Numbered from the stretch's first letter, positions 7,820 to 17,024 are shown. The stretch: DNA of 64,000 nt from VRUE01 sp963707965 (GCA_963707965.1 CAVPRR010000007.1:806001-870000), one strand, 5' to 3'. Program-made: numbers and translations. The notes: generated by a model from the letters alone, not told the origin.

Positions 7820-9373
7820 ATGATGGCGCAACGGGGCACCGTGTACCTGGTCGGTGCCGGTCCCGGCGATCCGGGTCTGATGACGTCGCGCTCGCTGGAG
7901 CTGATCGCCGCCGCCGACACGATCTTCTTCGACCGTCTGATCCCACCGGGTGCGCTCGACGGAGCCCGTGAGGACGCTGACCTCATCTACGTCGGCAAGC
8001 GGCCCGCCGATGGGTCGAAGGCGGGCCCATTTCTCCCGGAATCGGCTCGCCAACCCGTGTCCTCGGTTCCACAGGAGGAGATCAACGACCGATTGGTCGA
8101 GGCGGCCCTGGCCGGCCGCAGCGTGGTCCGCCTCAAGGGCGGCGACCCCTTCGTGTTCGGCCGCGGGGGCGAGGAGGGCGAAGCGCTGCGCGCCGCCGGC
8201 GCCGAGTTCGAGGTGGTGCCGGGTGTCACCGCCGGAGTCGCGGCAAGCGCCTACGCGGGAATCCCCGTCACCCACCGCGACGACGCCTCCGCGGTCGCCT
8301 TCGTCACCGGGCACGAGGACCCCGAGAAGGACGAGACGGCGCTGGACTGGGAGGCCCTGGCCCGCTTTCCCGGAACACTCGTCTTCTACATGGGCGTCAG
8401 GCGCCTGGCGGACAACGCGGCGGCGCTGATCGACGCGGGCCGGGATCCCGGCGAGCCCGCCGCCGCGATCGAACGCGGCACGACGACGGGCCAGCGCACG
8501 GTCGTTGCAACGCTTGGCTCCCTCGCCGAGGAGGTCGAGCGAGAGGAGATCGGAGCGCCGGCGCTGATCGTCGTCGGAGCGGTCGTCAAGCGCCGCGAGA
8601 CGCTTGCCTGGCTGGAGCGCCGCCCGCTGCACGGGCGCCGCGTCGTGGTCACCCGCGCCCGTGCTCAGGCGAGCGGACTCGCCGCCACCCTGCGCGCGCT
8701 CGGCGCGGGGGTCGTGGAACTGCCGGCGATCCGGATCGAGCCGCGGATCGACAGCGTCGAGGTCAACCGCGCAATCGACGCGATCCACACCTATGCGCTG
8801 ATCTGCCTCACCAGCCCGAACGGGGTGCGGCTGCTGTTCGAGGCGCTGGCGGCTGCCGGACTCGACGCCCGGGCGCTTGCCAACGCAAGCGTCGCTGCAA
8901 TCGGGCCAGGCACCGCGCGGGCGCTTGCCGACCACGGGGTGACCGCCGACGTCGTTCCGGAGAAGTTCGTCGCCGAGGCGCTTGTCGAGGCGCTGGCCCC
9001 CATCGAGGTCTCCGGCCGCCCGGTGCTCATCGCCCGCGCTGCGGAGGCGCGCGACGTCCTGCCCGATGCACTGCGCGAGCGCGGTGCCGAGGTGGACGTC
9101 ATCGCCCTCTACGAGACCGTCCGCGAGGAGCCCGAGCCGGAGGCTGTCGAGGCTGCCCAGGGAGCCGACTACATCACGTTCACGTCCTCCTCGACCGTCA
9201 CCAACCTGACCGAAGCACTGAATGGCCGGCTCCCCGCTTCGGCTCGCGTCGTCTCGATCGGCCCGATCACCAGCGAGGCGGCTCGCGCCGCCGGCCTTGA
9301 GGTCCATGTCGAGGCGGAGCGGCATGACATCGACGGCCTTCTGGACGCCCTCCTCGCCGATGCGGCCGGATGA
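7820..9373 (+). CDS. Fused uroporphyrinogen-III C-methyltransferase / uroporphyrinogen-III synthase
   Basis: A two-domain protein of 517 residues. Residues 1-250 are the SAM-dependent methyltransferase (CobA/SUMT type): YLVGAGPGDPGLMT at the start, LKGGDPFVFGRGGEE, VPGVTAGVAASAYAGIP and VTGHEDP. It methylates uroporphyrinogen III at C2 and C7 for siroheme or cobalamin. From about residue 268 the HemD synthase domain follows (RRVVVTRARAQASGLAATLR, then FTSSSTVTNL), cyclising hydroxymethylbilane. About 20 extra residues sit between VGKRP and the conserved PQEEIN (about residues 58-80), where the family is normally short. The start lies behind GGGAAGGA. Confidence 0.93.
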   Translation: MMAQRGTVYLVGAGPGDPGLMTSRSLELIAAADTIFFDRLIPPGALDGAREDADLIYVGKRPADGSKAGPFLPESARQPVSSVPQEEINDRLVEAALAGRSVVRLKGGDPFVFGRGGEEGEALRAAGAEFEVVPGVTAGVAASAYAGIPVTHRDDASAVAFVTGHEDPEKDETALDWEALARFPGTLVFYMGVRRLADNAAALIDAGRDPGEPAAAIERGTTTGQRTVVATLGSLAEEVEREEIGAPALIVVGAVVKRRETLAWLERRPLHGRRVVVTRARAQASGLAATLRALGAGVVELPAIRIEPRIDSVEVNRAIDAIHTYALICLTSPNGVRLLFEALAAAGLDARALANASVAAIGPGTARALADHGVTADVVPEKFVAEALVEALAPIEVSGRPVLIARAAEARDVLPDALRERGAEVDVIALYETVREEPEPEAVEAAQGADYITFTSSSTVTNLTEALNGRLPASARVVSIGPITSEAARAAGLEVHVEAERHDIDGLLDALLADAAG

Positions 9374-9402
9374 GTCGACGCGACGGGATGAGTCGACGCG
9401 AC
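9368..9402. repeat. 17-bp direct repeat containing the hemD-domain stop codon
   Basis: GGATGAGTCGACGCGAC occurs at 9368-9384 and again at 9386-9402. The first copy contains the TGA stop (9371-9373) of the cobA/hemD gene. It is one of four stop-codon-anchored tandem duplications in the window. Confidence 0.9.
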
Positions 9403-9435
9403 CGATGGCCCATCTCGCCGCCCAACGCACGCTCA

Positions 9436-9463
9436 CTTTGACCCCACTATGGTGGGGTCAAAG
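9436..9463. terminator. Perfect 12-bp palindrome before birA (terminator or palindromic repeat)
   Basis: CTTTGACCCCAC and its exact reverse complement GTGGGGTCAAAG are separated by the loop TATG. No T-tract follows, so it may act as a factor-assisted terminator for the hem operon or be a small palindromic repeat. It ends 15 bases before the birA ATG and so would sit in the birA 5' leader if transcription reads through. Confidence 0.5.
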
Positions 9464-9478
9464 GAGCTGCCGTCCGCG

Positions 9479-10213
9479 ATGAGCTTCGGGGCTCCTCACC
9501 GACATTTCCAGCGAACCGACTCGACCAACAGCCGCGCCCGGGAGCTGGCCGAATCGGGAGCGCCCGGGGGGATCGTCGTGACCGCAACCGAGCAGACGGC
9601 TGGACGAGGCCGCCAGGGTCGCAGCTGGACGGCGCCGGCCGGCGGAGCGCTTCTCTACTCGGCGATCCTCCGCCCGCTGGACGAGCGCCACCTGCTGCTG
9701 CCGCTCGCTGCGCCGCTCGCCGTCTGCGAGGCAGCCGAGGGGTTGGAGCCGAGCGTCGAGTGCCAGATCAAGTGGCCCAACGACGTCTGGGTCGAGCGCC
9801 GCAAGCTGGCCGGCGTCCTCATCGAGGCGAAGCCGCAGGACGGATGGGCGGTGATCGGGGTCGGCCTCAACCTGGCGATCGAGCGCGACGAGTTCCCGCC
9901 CGAGCTGCGCGATACCGCGACCTCGCTCGGTACCGCGGGGGCGCGAAGCACTCAGGGCCGGCGGCGGGGCGGCGTCTGCGTCGACGATGCCCGCCGTGCC
10001 CTCGATCGCGCCCTCGATCGCTGGGTCGCCGCCGAGCCCGACGCAACGCTTGCCGCCTGGCGTGCCCGCGACGCGCTGTGCAGCCAGAAGGTCTCCTGGG
10101 ACGGTGGCTCGGGCGTCGCCGACGGGATCGAGGACACCGGCAACCTAGTCGTCATCGCCTCCGGCGGGGACCGCGTCGTCCTCGGCGCCGGCGAGGTCCA
10201 CCTGCGTATCTGA
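9479..10213 (+). CDS. birA: Biotin--[acetyl-CoA carboxylase] ligase
   Basis: Activates biotin with ATP and transfers it to the carrier lysine of acyl-CoA carboxylases. The 244-residue protein has QRTDSTNSRARELA at the start, the biotinyl-AMP loop AGRGRQGRSW near residues 41-50, the WPNDVWV box and KLAGVLIEAKP, with a small C-terminal SH3-like domain (LVVIASGGDRVVLGAGEVHLRI). There is no N-terminal DNA-binding domain, so this is the monofunctional class. A frame-compatible ATG at 9449 lies in the loop of the palindrome, and I prefer 9479, where the homologous region begins. The 3' end overlaps the convergent helicase gene by about 69 bases. Confidence 0.9.
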   Translation: MSFGAPHRHFQRTDSTNSRARELAESGAPGGIVVTATEQTAGRGRQGRSWTAPAGGALLYSAILRPLDERHLLLPLAAPLAVCEAAEGLEPSVECQIKWPNDVWVERRKLAGVLIEAKPQDGWAVIGVGLNLAIERDEFPPELRDTATSLGTAGARSTQGRRRGGVCVDDARRALDRALDRWVAAEPDATLAAWRARDALCSQKVSWDGGSGVADGIEDTGNLVVIASGGDRVVLGAGEVHLRI

Positions 10214-12767
10214 GGCGCTCCGCTTGGAGCTGGAGCCGTTCTCTGCGGCCTCCCCCTGAGGCTGCTCCGCGCCGGCCCCGTTTTCCAGAGCATCCGCCTC
10301 AACGGCCTGCTTGGCCGGGCCGTCTTTCTTCCTGGCCGCGCGGCTTTTTCTCCTGGCCGGGCCGACTTTCTTCTCGCTCGCGCCGACTTTCTTCTCGGTC
10401 GCGCCGTCCTCGTCGCCGGCACCCTGCTTGCCTTTCTTTCGCTTGCGCCGCCGCCTGCCGCTCTTTGGGAAGTTACGGAGCAGCTCCCGGGCGGTCGCCG
10501 AAGGTTTGCGAGCCAACCGCATCCGCGCCCCCCGCAGCACCTCCTCCCCCTCCGGGGTGTGGGAGACCGCGGCCGCCAGCAGCGCCACGGAGAGCCGCCG
10601 GTCCTGTTTACGCGAAGCGTGGACCAGCCGCCGTGCATTGCGCCCATGCGCCCGCCCCGAGGAGTTGACCAGCAGTCCGAGCAGCCGCTTCGTCTCCGGC
10701 CAGCGCTGGACCGCATACTCTTCGTGCAGCTCGCGTGTGTAGGAGGCGAGCCGCCACACCCATGCCTGGGCCTGGTCGCGGCGCCCGATCCGTTTGTCGA
10801 CCAGCGCCTGCAGGAGCGTCTTCGCCCCGGCTCGCTTGTCGTCGCGGCTCCAGTTGCCGACGATTTCGATCGCGTCGTCGAAGGCCTCGGGGTCGCGCAG
10901 GTCGGGGATCTCTCCAAGCGCTTTCAGCCGCAGCTGCGAGCTGCGATTGCGCTGCACGCAGGTCAGGAGGAAGCGGCGGCGGAGCTCCTTGGTCTGGTCG
11001 TTCTGGAGCATCGCGCGCGCCCGCCGCCAGTTCTGCGGGTTGACCCGCGCCCCGGCCAGCGCCGCCCAGGCATGCCGCTCCGGGTAATCGAGGTTCTCGA
11101 CGGCGATCCGCCACATCTCCCGTTCCAGCACCTGGGTGCGGCGTTCCGGATCGTCGGAGACCGGGACGATTCGCCGCTCGACCCGCACCCTGCGGCCGCG
11201 GCCGCGGCGCACGGGCCCAACCACGATCGCGCCGCCGCGGTAGATGTCGCGGTCGAGCAGGCTGTGCAGGGTGACGATCGTCTCGTCGTGGGTGGTCGCT
11301 GGGTGCACGAAGTCGATCACCAGGCCCGCCTCCTTGCCGGGCGCCCGCCGCGTAACGCGGCCCACCCGCTGCTGGTACACGCGCCGCGACGCGGTCGGCG
11401 CCAGGTGCATGCAGATCGTCGCCCGCGGCGAGTTCCAGCCCTCGGCGAGCAGCATCGCGTTGCAGAGCACGTCGACCTCGCCGCGCTCGAAGGCGGCAAG
11501 GATCTCCGCCAGTTCCCGCTTCGGCGTCTCGCCGGACACCGCACGGGCCATCATCCCGGCGTCCTGAAGAGCCTTGGCGACGTTCTTCGCGTGCTGGACG
11601 CCGGCCGTGTAGAGGACGCCCGGGACCTTGCTGAAACGCGTCTTGTAGAGGTCGGCGATGGCGACGTTGAAGGGCTCTTGATCGAGCAGCGCGGCCAGCT
11701 CCTCCTGGTCGAAGTCCTGGTCCACCTCCCCCTTGCGCAGCGGCACCTTGGCGATCGTCCTCACACCGGGCCCGGGCGGGATGCGCATGCAGCGCAGTGG
11801 CGAGATCACCCCGCGCCGCGCGGCCTGAGCGAGGTCGAAGCGCGAGGTCTGGGTTGGGAAGAGGTCGGTGACGTGGCGGGCGATCAACGCCCCGGTCGCG
11901 GTCATCCCGATGAAGACCGGCCCGCTCCAGGCGCGGATGCAGGCGCTTGTCTTCTCACCCAGCGCGGTGTGGGCCTCGTCGCAGATGACGATCGAGTAGG
12001 CGTCGGAGATGCGCTTGTGGTTGCGGACGAACCACTGGTAGGTCTCAACCGTCACCGGGCCGTCGGGGTCGTCGCGGCCATCGAGCAGGGGCGGGCGCAG
12101 CCGCTCTTTGTAACCGCGGTCGGAGATCTCACCGATGAACTGATCGACCAGGTTGCGACGGTGGGTGAGAATCAGGATGCCGCCGGTGCGGGAGGCATCG
12201 ATGAAGCCCACCGCTGCGACGGTCTTGCCGGCCCCGGTCGCGTGCTCGAACCAGAAGCGCCGCGCGGCGCCTGGATCGTCGGGGGCCTCGTCGAGCTCCT
12301 CGTCCTCCTCGACCGGCTCCTCCCAGTCCTTGGGCTCCTCGTCGGGCGCCAGCTCCTCCTCGTCGTCAAGTGACTCGCGGCCATCGACGGAGGCGGGACC
12401 GCTGCCGTTTTCGGCGGCGGTCTGCTGCTCGGCCATCAGCTCGGTCAGCGTCCCGGAGAGTGCGTCGACCTGGTGGGGGTTGAGCTCTGCGCCGTCGCGC
12501 AGCTTCGGCGGCTCCTCGGCGAGAAGACCGCTCCAACCCCAGCAGCAGCGAGAAGTCCCGGCGCCACTCGATCGTGGGGTTCTCGGCGCCCCCGTCGAGC
12601 TCCTTCAGGGCGGTGTCCAACGCCCGCCTGCGCGCGGTCCCGGCGGCAAGCGCCTCCGGTCCCTCGCCATCGAGCAGGAAGGGCTCGCGGACGAACTCGG
12701 CCGCCCGCTCTATGTCGGCGCCTGAAGGAACTGCCGCCGCTGCGGCAACTTCGCTGGTCTTGGCCAT
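10145..12767 (-). CDS. DEAD/DEAH-box superfamily II helicase, interrupted by a one-base frameshift near the N-terminus
   Basis: Helicase core motifs in the long minus frame: Walker A ATGAGKT, DEAH box CDEAHTA, MTATG, and motif VI QRVGRVTRRAPGKEAG. The C-terminus is a low-complexity Lys/Arg-rich tail with a tandem 21-bp repeat (EKKVGASEKKVG). The open frame with the core begins at ATG 12436, but a good N-terminus (MAKTSEVAAAAAVPSGAD... to DFSLLLGLER) lies upstream in another frame starting at 12767. Removing one base around 12521-12530 joins LLLGLER to LLAEEPPKLRDGAELNPHQ and gives about 873 residues. It is either a real frameshift mutation or a sequence error. Confidence 0.75.
10361..10402. 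repeat. 21-bp tandem repeat in the helicase C-terminal tail
   Basis: Two adjacent near-identical 21-bp units (GCCGACTTTCTTCTCGCTCG and next base) encode the repeated peptide KVGASEK/KVGATEK on the minus strand. The unit length is a multiple of three, so the helicase frame is kept. Confidence 0.8.
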
Positions 12768-12926
12768 AAAGGCTTGTGGGTTCGCTTCCCGCGGCGACGC
12801 GCAGCGCGCACCGGGAAGACTTTTGGACGAGGATGCCGGGAGTTCGCTTCTCCTCTCCCGGCGATCTCCAGAGGCCCGCATACTGGCGGACCGAACAGAC
12901 GTATTGTAGACAGAGAAGGCAGATGA

Positions 12927-13613
12927 ATGATTCCGATGGCCGCACCCACGTGTGACGTACCCCGGCGGGCACGCCCATCGGGGTTCAGGCGTCTGTCATC
13001 TCTGGGCCGTCTGTCATCTCTGGGCCTGTCATCTCTGGGCCTGTCATCTCTGGTCCTGATGGCCATGGCGCTTGCCGTGGCCGGCTGTGGCTCCAATCAG
13101 GGCAGCAAGCCCCCCGACTACGCGAAGGCGCTGGCCGGGGCACCCGTACCGCTGGCGCAGCTCTACGCGCAGGGCAACCGTCTGCTGCCCGGAGGCGTCG
13201 AGGCCTACGAAAGGCGCATCGCGGCGCTGAAGGGCCATCCCGTGGTGGTCAACGTCTGGGCATCCTGGTGCGGCCCATGCCGCTTCGAGTTCCCGTACCT
13301 CCAGCGGGTCGCCGCCGAATACGGAAGGCGGGTCGCCTTTCTCGGCATCGACAGCCAGGACTCCAGCGACGCGGCGCGCACCTTCCTTGCCGAGGCGCCC
13401 GTTCCCTACCCCAGCTACACCGACCCCGGCCAGGACATCGCCGAGAGCATCGGCGCCGACCTCGGCCTTCCCGACACCGCCTTCTACGATCGCCGCGGCA
13501 ATCTGGTTCATCTGAGACAGGGCCCCTACGACAGTTCCGCGGAGCTGCGCGCGGACGTGGAGAGCTACGCACTTGGGGACCTGCCTGGAAACCAGAGCCC
13601 CGAGGGCGGATAA
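12927..13613 (+). CDS. TlpA/ResA-like thioredoxin-fold lipoprotein
   Basis: An extracytoplasmic thiol-disulfide oxidoreductase of up to 228 residues. The active site is WASWCGPCR near residues 112-120, in the TlpA/ResA subclass, followed by FEFPYLQRVAAEYG and the cis-Pro loop near GLPDTAFYD. A lipobox LAVAGC precedes GSNQG. The hydrophobic part of the signal sequence is built from 15-bp DNA repeats coding SSLG. The start is uncertain (ATG 12927 or 12936). The protein could reduce apocytochrome c for the CcmABC system 8 kb upstream, which is inference. Confidence 0.82.
   Translation: MIPMAAPTCDVPRRARPSGFRRLSSLGRLSSLGLSSLGLSSLVLMAMALAVAGCGSNQGSKPPDYAKALAGAPVPLAQLYAQGNRLLPGGVEAYERRIAALKGHPVVVNVWASWCGPCRFEFPYLQRVAAEYGRRVAFLGIDSQDSSDAARTFLAEAPVPYPSYTDPGQDIAESIGADLGLPDTAFYDRRGNLVHLRQGPYDSSAELRADVESYALGDLPGNQSPEGG
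12993..13055. repeat. 15-bp direct repeat, four copies, forming a signal peptide
   Basis: CTGTCATCTCTGGGC occurs at 12993, 13011, 13026 and 13041 (the last with one change). The copies encode the LSSLG/GLSSL core of the signal sequence of the TlpA-like lipoprotein. Confidence 0.9.
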
Positions 13614-13620
13614 TCGGGTC

Positions 13621-14127
13621 ATGGACGTCTTTGTCGTCGTCGCCCTGGTCGGCGTTGCCCTGCTGGTCGCCGAGCTGCTGCTGCCGACCGGCGGCGTACT
13701 CGCGGCACTTGGGGCGCTGGGGTTGGTCGCCGGGGGCGTTCTCGCCCTCACCGCCGAGGCCGACTCGAGCGCCACCGAATACGTGGGCCCCGCGCTCATC
13801 ACCCTCGGCGTGCTCTCGATGGTCAGCTTCTACTTCGTCACCCGCAAGGTGCTCGCGGCGCATCGCGACGAGCCGGTTCGCACCGGCCACGAGGAGCTGA
13901 TCGGCGCCCGGGCGGAGGCACGCACCTCCCTCGACCCGGAGGGACAGGTCTGGATCGAGGGAGCGCTGTGGCGGGCGCGACTGGCCGAAGATGGGAATCG
14001 ACTGCGGCCGGGGGATAGAGTCACCGTCGAGGCGGTCGATGGGCTCACCCTTATGGTCAGGCCCGAGCCGTCCACCGAGACCCCGCCTGTGAGCCCTGAG
14101 CAGGGCTCCGAGGAAGGAGCGAGCTGA
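13621..14127 (+). CDS. NfeD family membrane protein
   Basis: A 168-residue protein with three hydrophobic segments in the first 75 residues (VFVVVALVGVALLVAELLLP; VLAALGALGLVAGGVLAL; PALITLGVLSMVSFYFV) and a C-terminal OB-fold domain (LIGARAEARTSLDPEGQVW, then GDRVTVEAVDGLTLMV). This is the short NfeD type that pairs with slipin/stomatin proteins. The ATG at 13621 is preferred because the next 18 residues form the first helix. The TGA shares its A with the ATG of the slipin gene. Confidence 0.88.
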   Translation: MDVFVVVALVGVALLVAELLLPTGGVLAALGALGLVAGGVLALTAEADSSATEYVGPALITLGVLSMVSFYFVTRKVLAAHRDEPVRTGHEELIGARAEARTSLDPEGQVWIEGALWRARLAEDGNRLRPGDRVTVEAVDGLTLMVRPEPSTETPPVSPEQGSEEGAS

Positions 14128-14984
14128 TGGGTGCAGCGTTGGTGGTGCTGGCCGTCCTGGTGATCTTCGTGGCGATCGTGCTGGGATCCGCGGTGCGAGT
14201 GCTGCGCGAGTACGAGCGAGGGGTTATCTTCCGGCTCGGCCGGCTGATTGCGACCAAGGGGCCGGGACTGATCCTGCTGATCCCGATGATCGACCGGATG
14301 GTCAAGGTCGACCTGCGCACGGTGACGCTCAACATCCCGCCGCAGGAGGTGATCACCCGCGACAACGTGCCCTCCAGCGTCAACGCGGTCGCCTACTTCC
14401 GCGTCGTCGACGCCAACCGCTCGATCGTCGAGGTCGAGAACTTCCTGCTCGCCACCTCGCAGATCGCCCAGACGGCGTTGCGCTCGGTGCTGGGCAAGGC
14501 CGAACTCGACCAGCTGCTGGCGGAGCGCGAGCGGCTCAACGAAGAGCTGCAGAAGATCATCGACGAGTCGACCGAGCCCTGGGGCGTCAAGGTGACCGCG
14601 GTCGAGATCAAGGACGTCGAAATCCCCGAGCAGATGCAACGGGCGATGGCGCGCCAGGCGGAGGCCGAGCGCGAGCGCCGGGCCAAGATCATCAACTCCG
14701 AGGGCGAGTACCAGGCTGCGCAGAAGCTCACCGACGCGGCGGACATCATCAGCACCAACCCCGCGTCGCTGCAGCTGCGCTACCTGCAGACCCTGCTGGA
14801 GATCGGCAGCAACCAGAACACGACGATCGTCTTCCCGCTGCCGCTCGACGTGCTCGAGCCGTTCCTGGCCGGAATTCAGGATGGGGCAAAGCAGAAGTCC
14901 CCGCAGAGGCCGGCCGCGCCGCAGCCCACGTCGACCCCGCCGCCCGCGGCCGTCGAGGGCGACGCTCCCCCGTCCGGCTCCTGA
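14127..14984 (+). CDS. Slipin / SPFH (band 7) membrane protein
   Basis: A 285-residue stomatin-like scaffold protein with one N-terminal membrane segment (ALVVLAVLVIFVAIVLGSAV), then the SPFH domain with YERGVIFRLGRL, GPGLILLIPMID and VDLRTVTLNIPPQEVITRDN, and a coiled-coil ending in AEAERERRAKIINSEGEYQAA. The Pro/Ala-rich tail after FLAGIQDG is about 30 residues. It is coupled to NfeD by a one-base overlap; such pairs are thought to organise membrane microdomains. Confidence 0.92.
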   Translation: MGAALVVLAVLVIFVAIVLGSAVRVLREYERGVIFRLGRLIATKGPGLILLIPMIDRMVKVDLRTVTLNIPPQEVITRDNVPSSVNAVAYFRVVDANRSIVEVENFLLATSQIAQTALRSVLGKAELDQLLAERERLNEELQKIIDESTEPWGVKVTAVEIKDVEIPEQMQRAMARQAEAERERRAKIINSEGEYQAAQKLTDAADIISTNPASLQLRYLQTLLEIGSNQNTTIVFPLPLDVLEPFLAGIQDGAKQKSPQRPAAPQPTSTPPPAAVEGDAPPSGS

Positions 14985-15033
14985 GGGCCCACCGCGAGAT
15001 GCCCGCCCGGCATCCGACGCCCGGCAGAGTGCC

Positions 15034-16146
15034 GTGAGCAGGCCCGAGATCCGCATCGACCAGCTGACCGGGCTGCGCACGATCCTCGCGCCTGGCCGGG
15101 CTGAGCGCCCAGACGGGTTCGCCAAGCGGACCGCCGATAGGCGGAAGAGCCACCATGTGGGCACAGGTTCGGTCCATCGACGGGAGGGTGAGGAGACGAA
15201 CTCGTGCCCGCTGTGCGAGGGGCATGAGGAGCAGACGCCGCCCGAGGTCTACGCGGCGCGCCCCGGGGGAGGCGCGCCGGACACGCCGGGTTGGACGAGC
15301 CGCGCCGTGCCCAACCTCTACCCGGCGCTCGGCCCCGAGGGCGGAGAGGAGAACGGCGCCAGTCCCGGCGCGACCCCGGCGAGCGGCGAGGCCGGCTCCT
15401 TTGCAACCCCCGGCGACCCGCTGCTCGAGTCGCGCCGGGCGGGTGAGCCCGACCTCTTCGCCCTGCGGCCGGCCCTGGGGGACCACGAGGTGATCGTCAA
15501 CGCCCCCGAGCACGTCACGGCGATGGCCGAGCTTGGCGAGGATCGCTTCGACGGTGCGATCGAGACCTGGCGCGAGCGGATGCGCGCCCACGCCGACACC
15601 TCCTATGTGCAGGTCGTCGTCAACGAGGGCACCGGCGCGGGCGCCTCTCTGCCGCACACCCACGCGCAGCTCTACGCCCTGCCATTCGTGCCTGCTGCCG
15701 TGGCACGGGAGCGGGAGCGGGCCGGCGCCTACCGCGAACGCACAGGGGGGGGTGGCCTGCTCACCGACGTCCTGGTGGAGGAGGTGCGGCGCCGCGAGCG
15801 CCTCGTCGCGATCGACGAGGAGGCGGCGTTGATCTGCCCCTGGGCATCGCGCTCGCCCTTTGAGCTGAGGGTCCTGCCGCGCCGCGAGGCGGCCCGCTTC
15901 GAGGAGGACACGACGGGCGCCGCGATGCTCCGCACGGCGCTGCGCCTGCTCGCCGCGCGCTTCGACGGCTCGCCCGAGCTGAACCTCTGGGTCCGCACCG
16001 CCCCCCGCAGCACGGAGCACTTCCACTGGCACATCGACATCGCACCACGGCTCACGGTCCGCGCCGGCTTCGAGCTGGGCACCGGCGTCGACATCAACAC
16101 CTACCCGCCCGAGCGCGCCGCCGCCGACCTCCGCGACTGCCTGTAA
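15034..16146 (+). CDS. Galactose-1-phosphate uridylyltransferase-like protein (HIT superfamily)
   Basis: About 370 residues from the GTG at 15034 (MSRPEIRIDQLTGLRTILAPGR). A metal site is suggested by CPLCEG, and two histidine signatures are present: LPHTHAQLYALPFVP and EHFHWHIDIAPR, the latter resembling the catalytic HxH of the GalT fold. It would transfer a nucleotidyl group to a sugar phosphate. The stretch around residues 30-55 (KRTADRRKSHHVG...) is basic and out of character, as if inserted. The precise sugar is unknown. Confidence 0.78.
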   Translation: MSRPEIRIDQLTGLRTILAPGRAERPDGFAKRTADRRKSHHVGTGSVHRREGEETNSCPLCEGHEEQTPPEVYAARPGGGAPDTPGWTSRAVPNLYPALGPEGGEENGASPGATPASGEAGSFATPGDPLLESRRAGEPDLFALRPALGDHEVIVNAPEHVTAMAELGEDRFDGAIETWRERMRAHADTSYVQVVVNEGTGAGASLPHTHAQLYALPFVPAAVARERERAGAYRERTGGGGLLTDVLVEEVRRRERLVAIDEEAALICPWASRSPFELRVLPRREAARFEEDTTGAAMLRTALRLLAARFDGSPELNLWVRTAPRSTEHFHWHIDIAPRLTVRAGFELGTGVDINTYPPERAAADLRDCL

Positions 16147-16195
16147 ATGCGGACCGACGGCCGCCCCGGGCACAGCCCCCGGTAGGGTCACGCCG

Positions 16196-16852
16196 ATGCC
16201 GCCAAACCCCCGCCCAATTCCCCGCTTCATCGCCGACTCGACTCAGGAGGGGATCCCACACGGGCGCTTTGCCGAGCGGCTTGAAGCCGAGTTTCGGAGC
16301 GCCTGCCGGGCGATCGAGGACCTTCCCGCGGACATCGAGGTTCCGGACCAGATCGACTGGTTCCCCGAGCGCGCCTGGGGCGGCCGCATCTGGGTGCCCT
16401 GCACGGCGCGCACAGAAGGCCCCGAGGGACCGCTGGAGCTGTTCGGCCACGTCTCCTACATGCTGCCCGAGGGGGGCGAGCCCGGGGACTTCCGTGCCGA
16501 GGCCGACTTCACAGACATCCTGGCCGAGGACAACCCCGACTGGAAGATCGACCTCAACGACGACGTGGTCGGCCGCTGGCGCGGCGAGAACGGCCGTGCC
16601 GGCGACGTCACCCTGGTCTGGGGCCGGCCCCTGGTTCGCGGCGCATTCGCCGCAAGCGCCGAGCTGGAGATGGAGACGGTGGACCAGGAGGCGATCTCCA
16701 ACGAACGCTTCACCCTGATCGCCCTCGACGCCCTCCAGGGATACGGCGACGACATCTTCATGCAGGTGAAGCTGTGGAGCCGGCGAGCCCAGGAGCTGGC
16801 ATCCGAGAGCCTCTACGATGAGCCGCCGGGCCCCGATAGCTCAGCTGGATAG
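16196..16852 (+). CDS. Conserved hypothetical protein, 218 residues
   Basis: A soluble acidic protein without a signal or membrane segment. Recognisable stretches are IPRFIADSTQEGIPHGRF, DWFPERAWGGRIWVPC and DVTLVWGRPLVRGAF. I do not recognise the family. Its last codons (GPDSSAG, stop) are read from the 5' half tRNA-Arg sequence beginning at 16830, so the natural end was probably altered by the event that created that fragment. Confidence 0.7.
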   Translation: MPPNPRPIPRFIADSTQEGIPHGRFAERLEAEFRSACRAIEDLPADIEVPDQIDWFPERAWGGRIWVPCTARTEGPEGPLELFGHVSYMLPEGGEPGDFRAEADFTDILAEDNPDWKIDLNDDVVGRWRGENGRAGDVTLVWGRPLVRGAFAASAELEMETVDQEAISNERFTLIALDALQGYGDDIFMQVKLWSRRAQELASESLYDEPPGPDSSAG

Positions 16853-16870
16853 GGCGACTCCCTCCTAAGC
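16830..16870 (+). pseudogene. 5' half of a tRNA-Arg gene (possible attachment-site remnant)
   Basis: Starting at 16830 the sequence repeats the 5' part of the intact tRNA-Arg(CCT) at 17695 (GCCCCGATAGCTCAGC, then GGATAG and CCCTCCTAAG). The match stops just after the anticodon loop. Stems cannot form with what follows, so it is not functional. Confidence 0.75.
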
Positions 16871-17024
16871 GGATCTGAGGATTCGCGTTTTTCACCGCTG
16901 CAGAGCGGAATGCGGCAGACCCCCGGCGGCCGCAGATTCGCCTCGATCACCCACGATTGATGTCGATTTGGGCAGCGCTGCCCATTGAGGCCGAGGTCTT
17001 CGCCGCTCCGCTACCGTGTTGGCT

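Noticed and set aside
10559..12373. Long plus-strand open frame of about 600 codons
   Set aside because: It is antisense to the helicase, which has clear motifs. Composition is Asp/Val/Leu/Arg-rich with no domain, as expected for a high-GC shadow frame.
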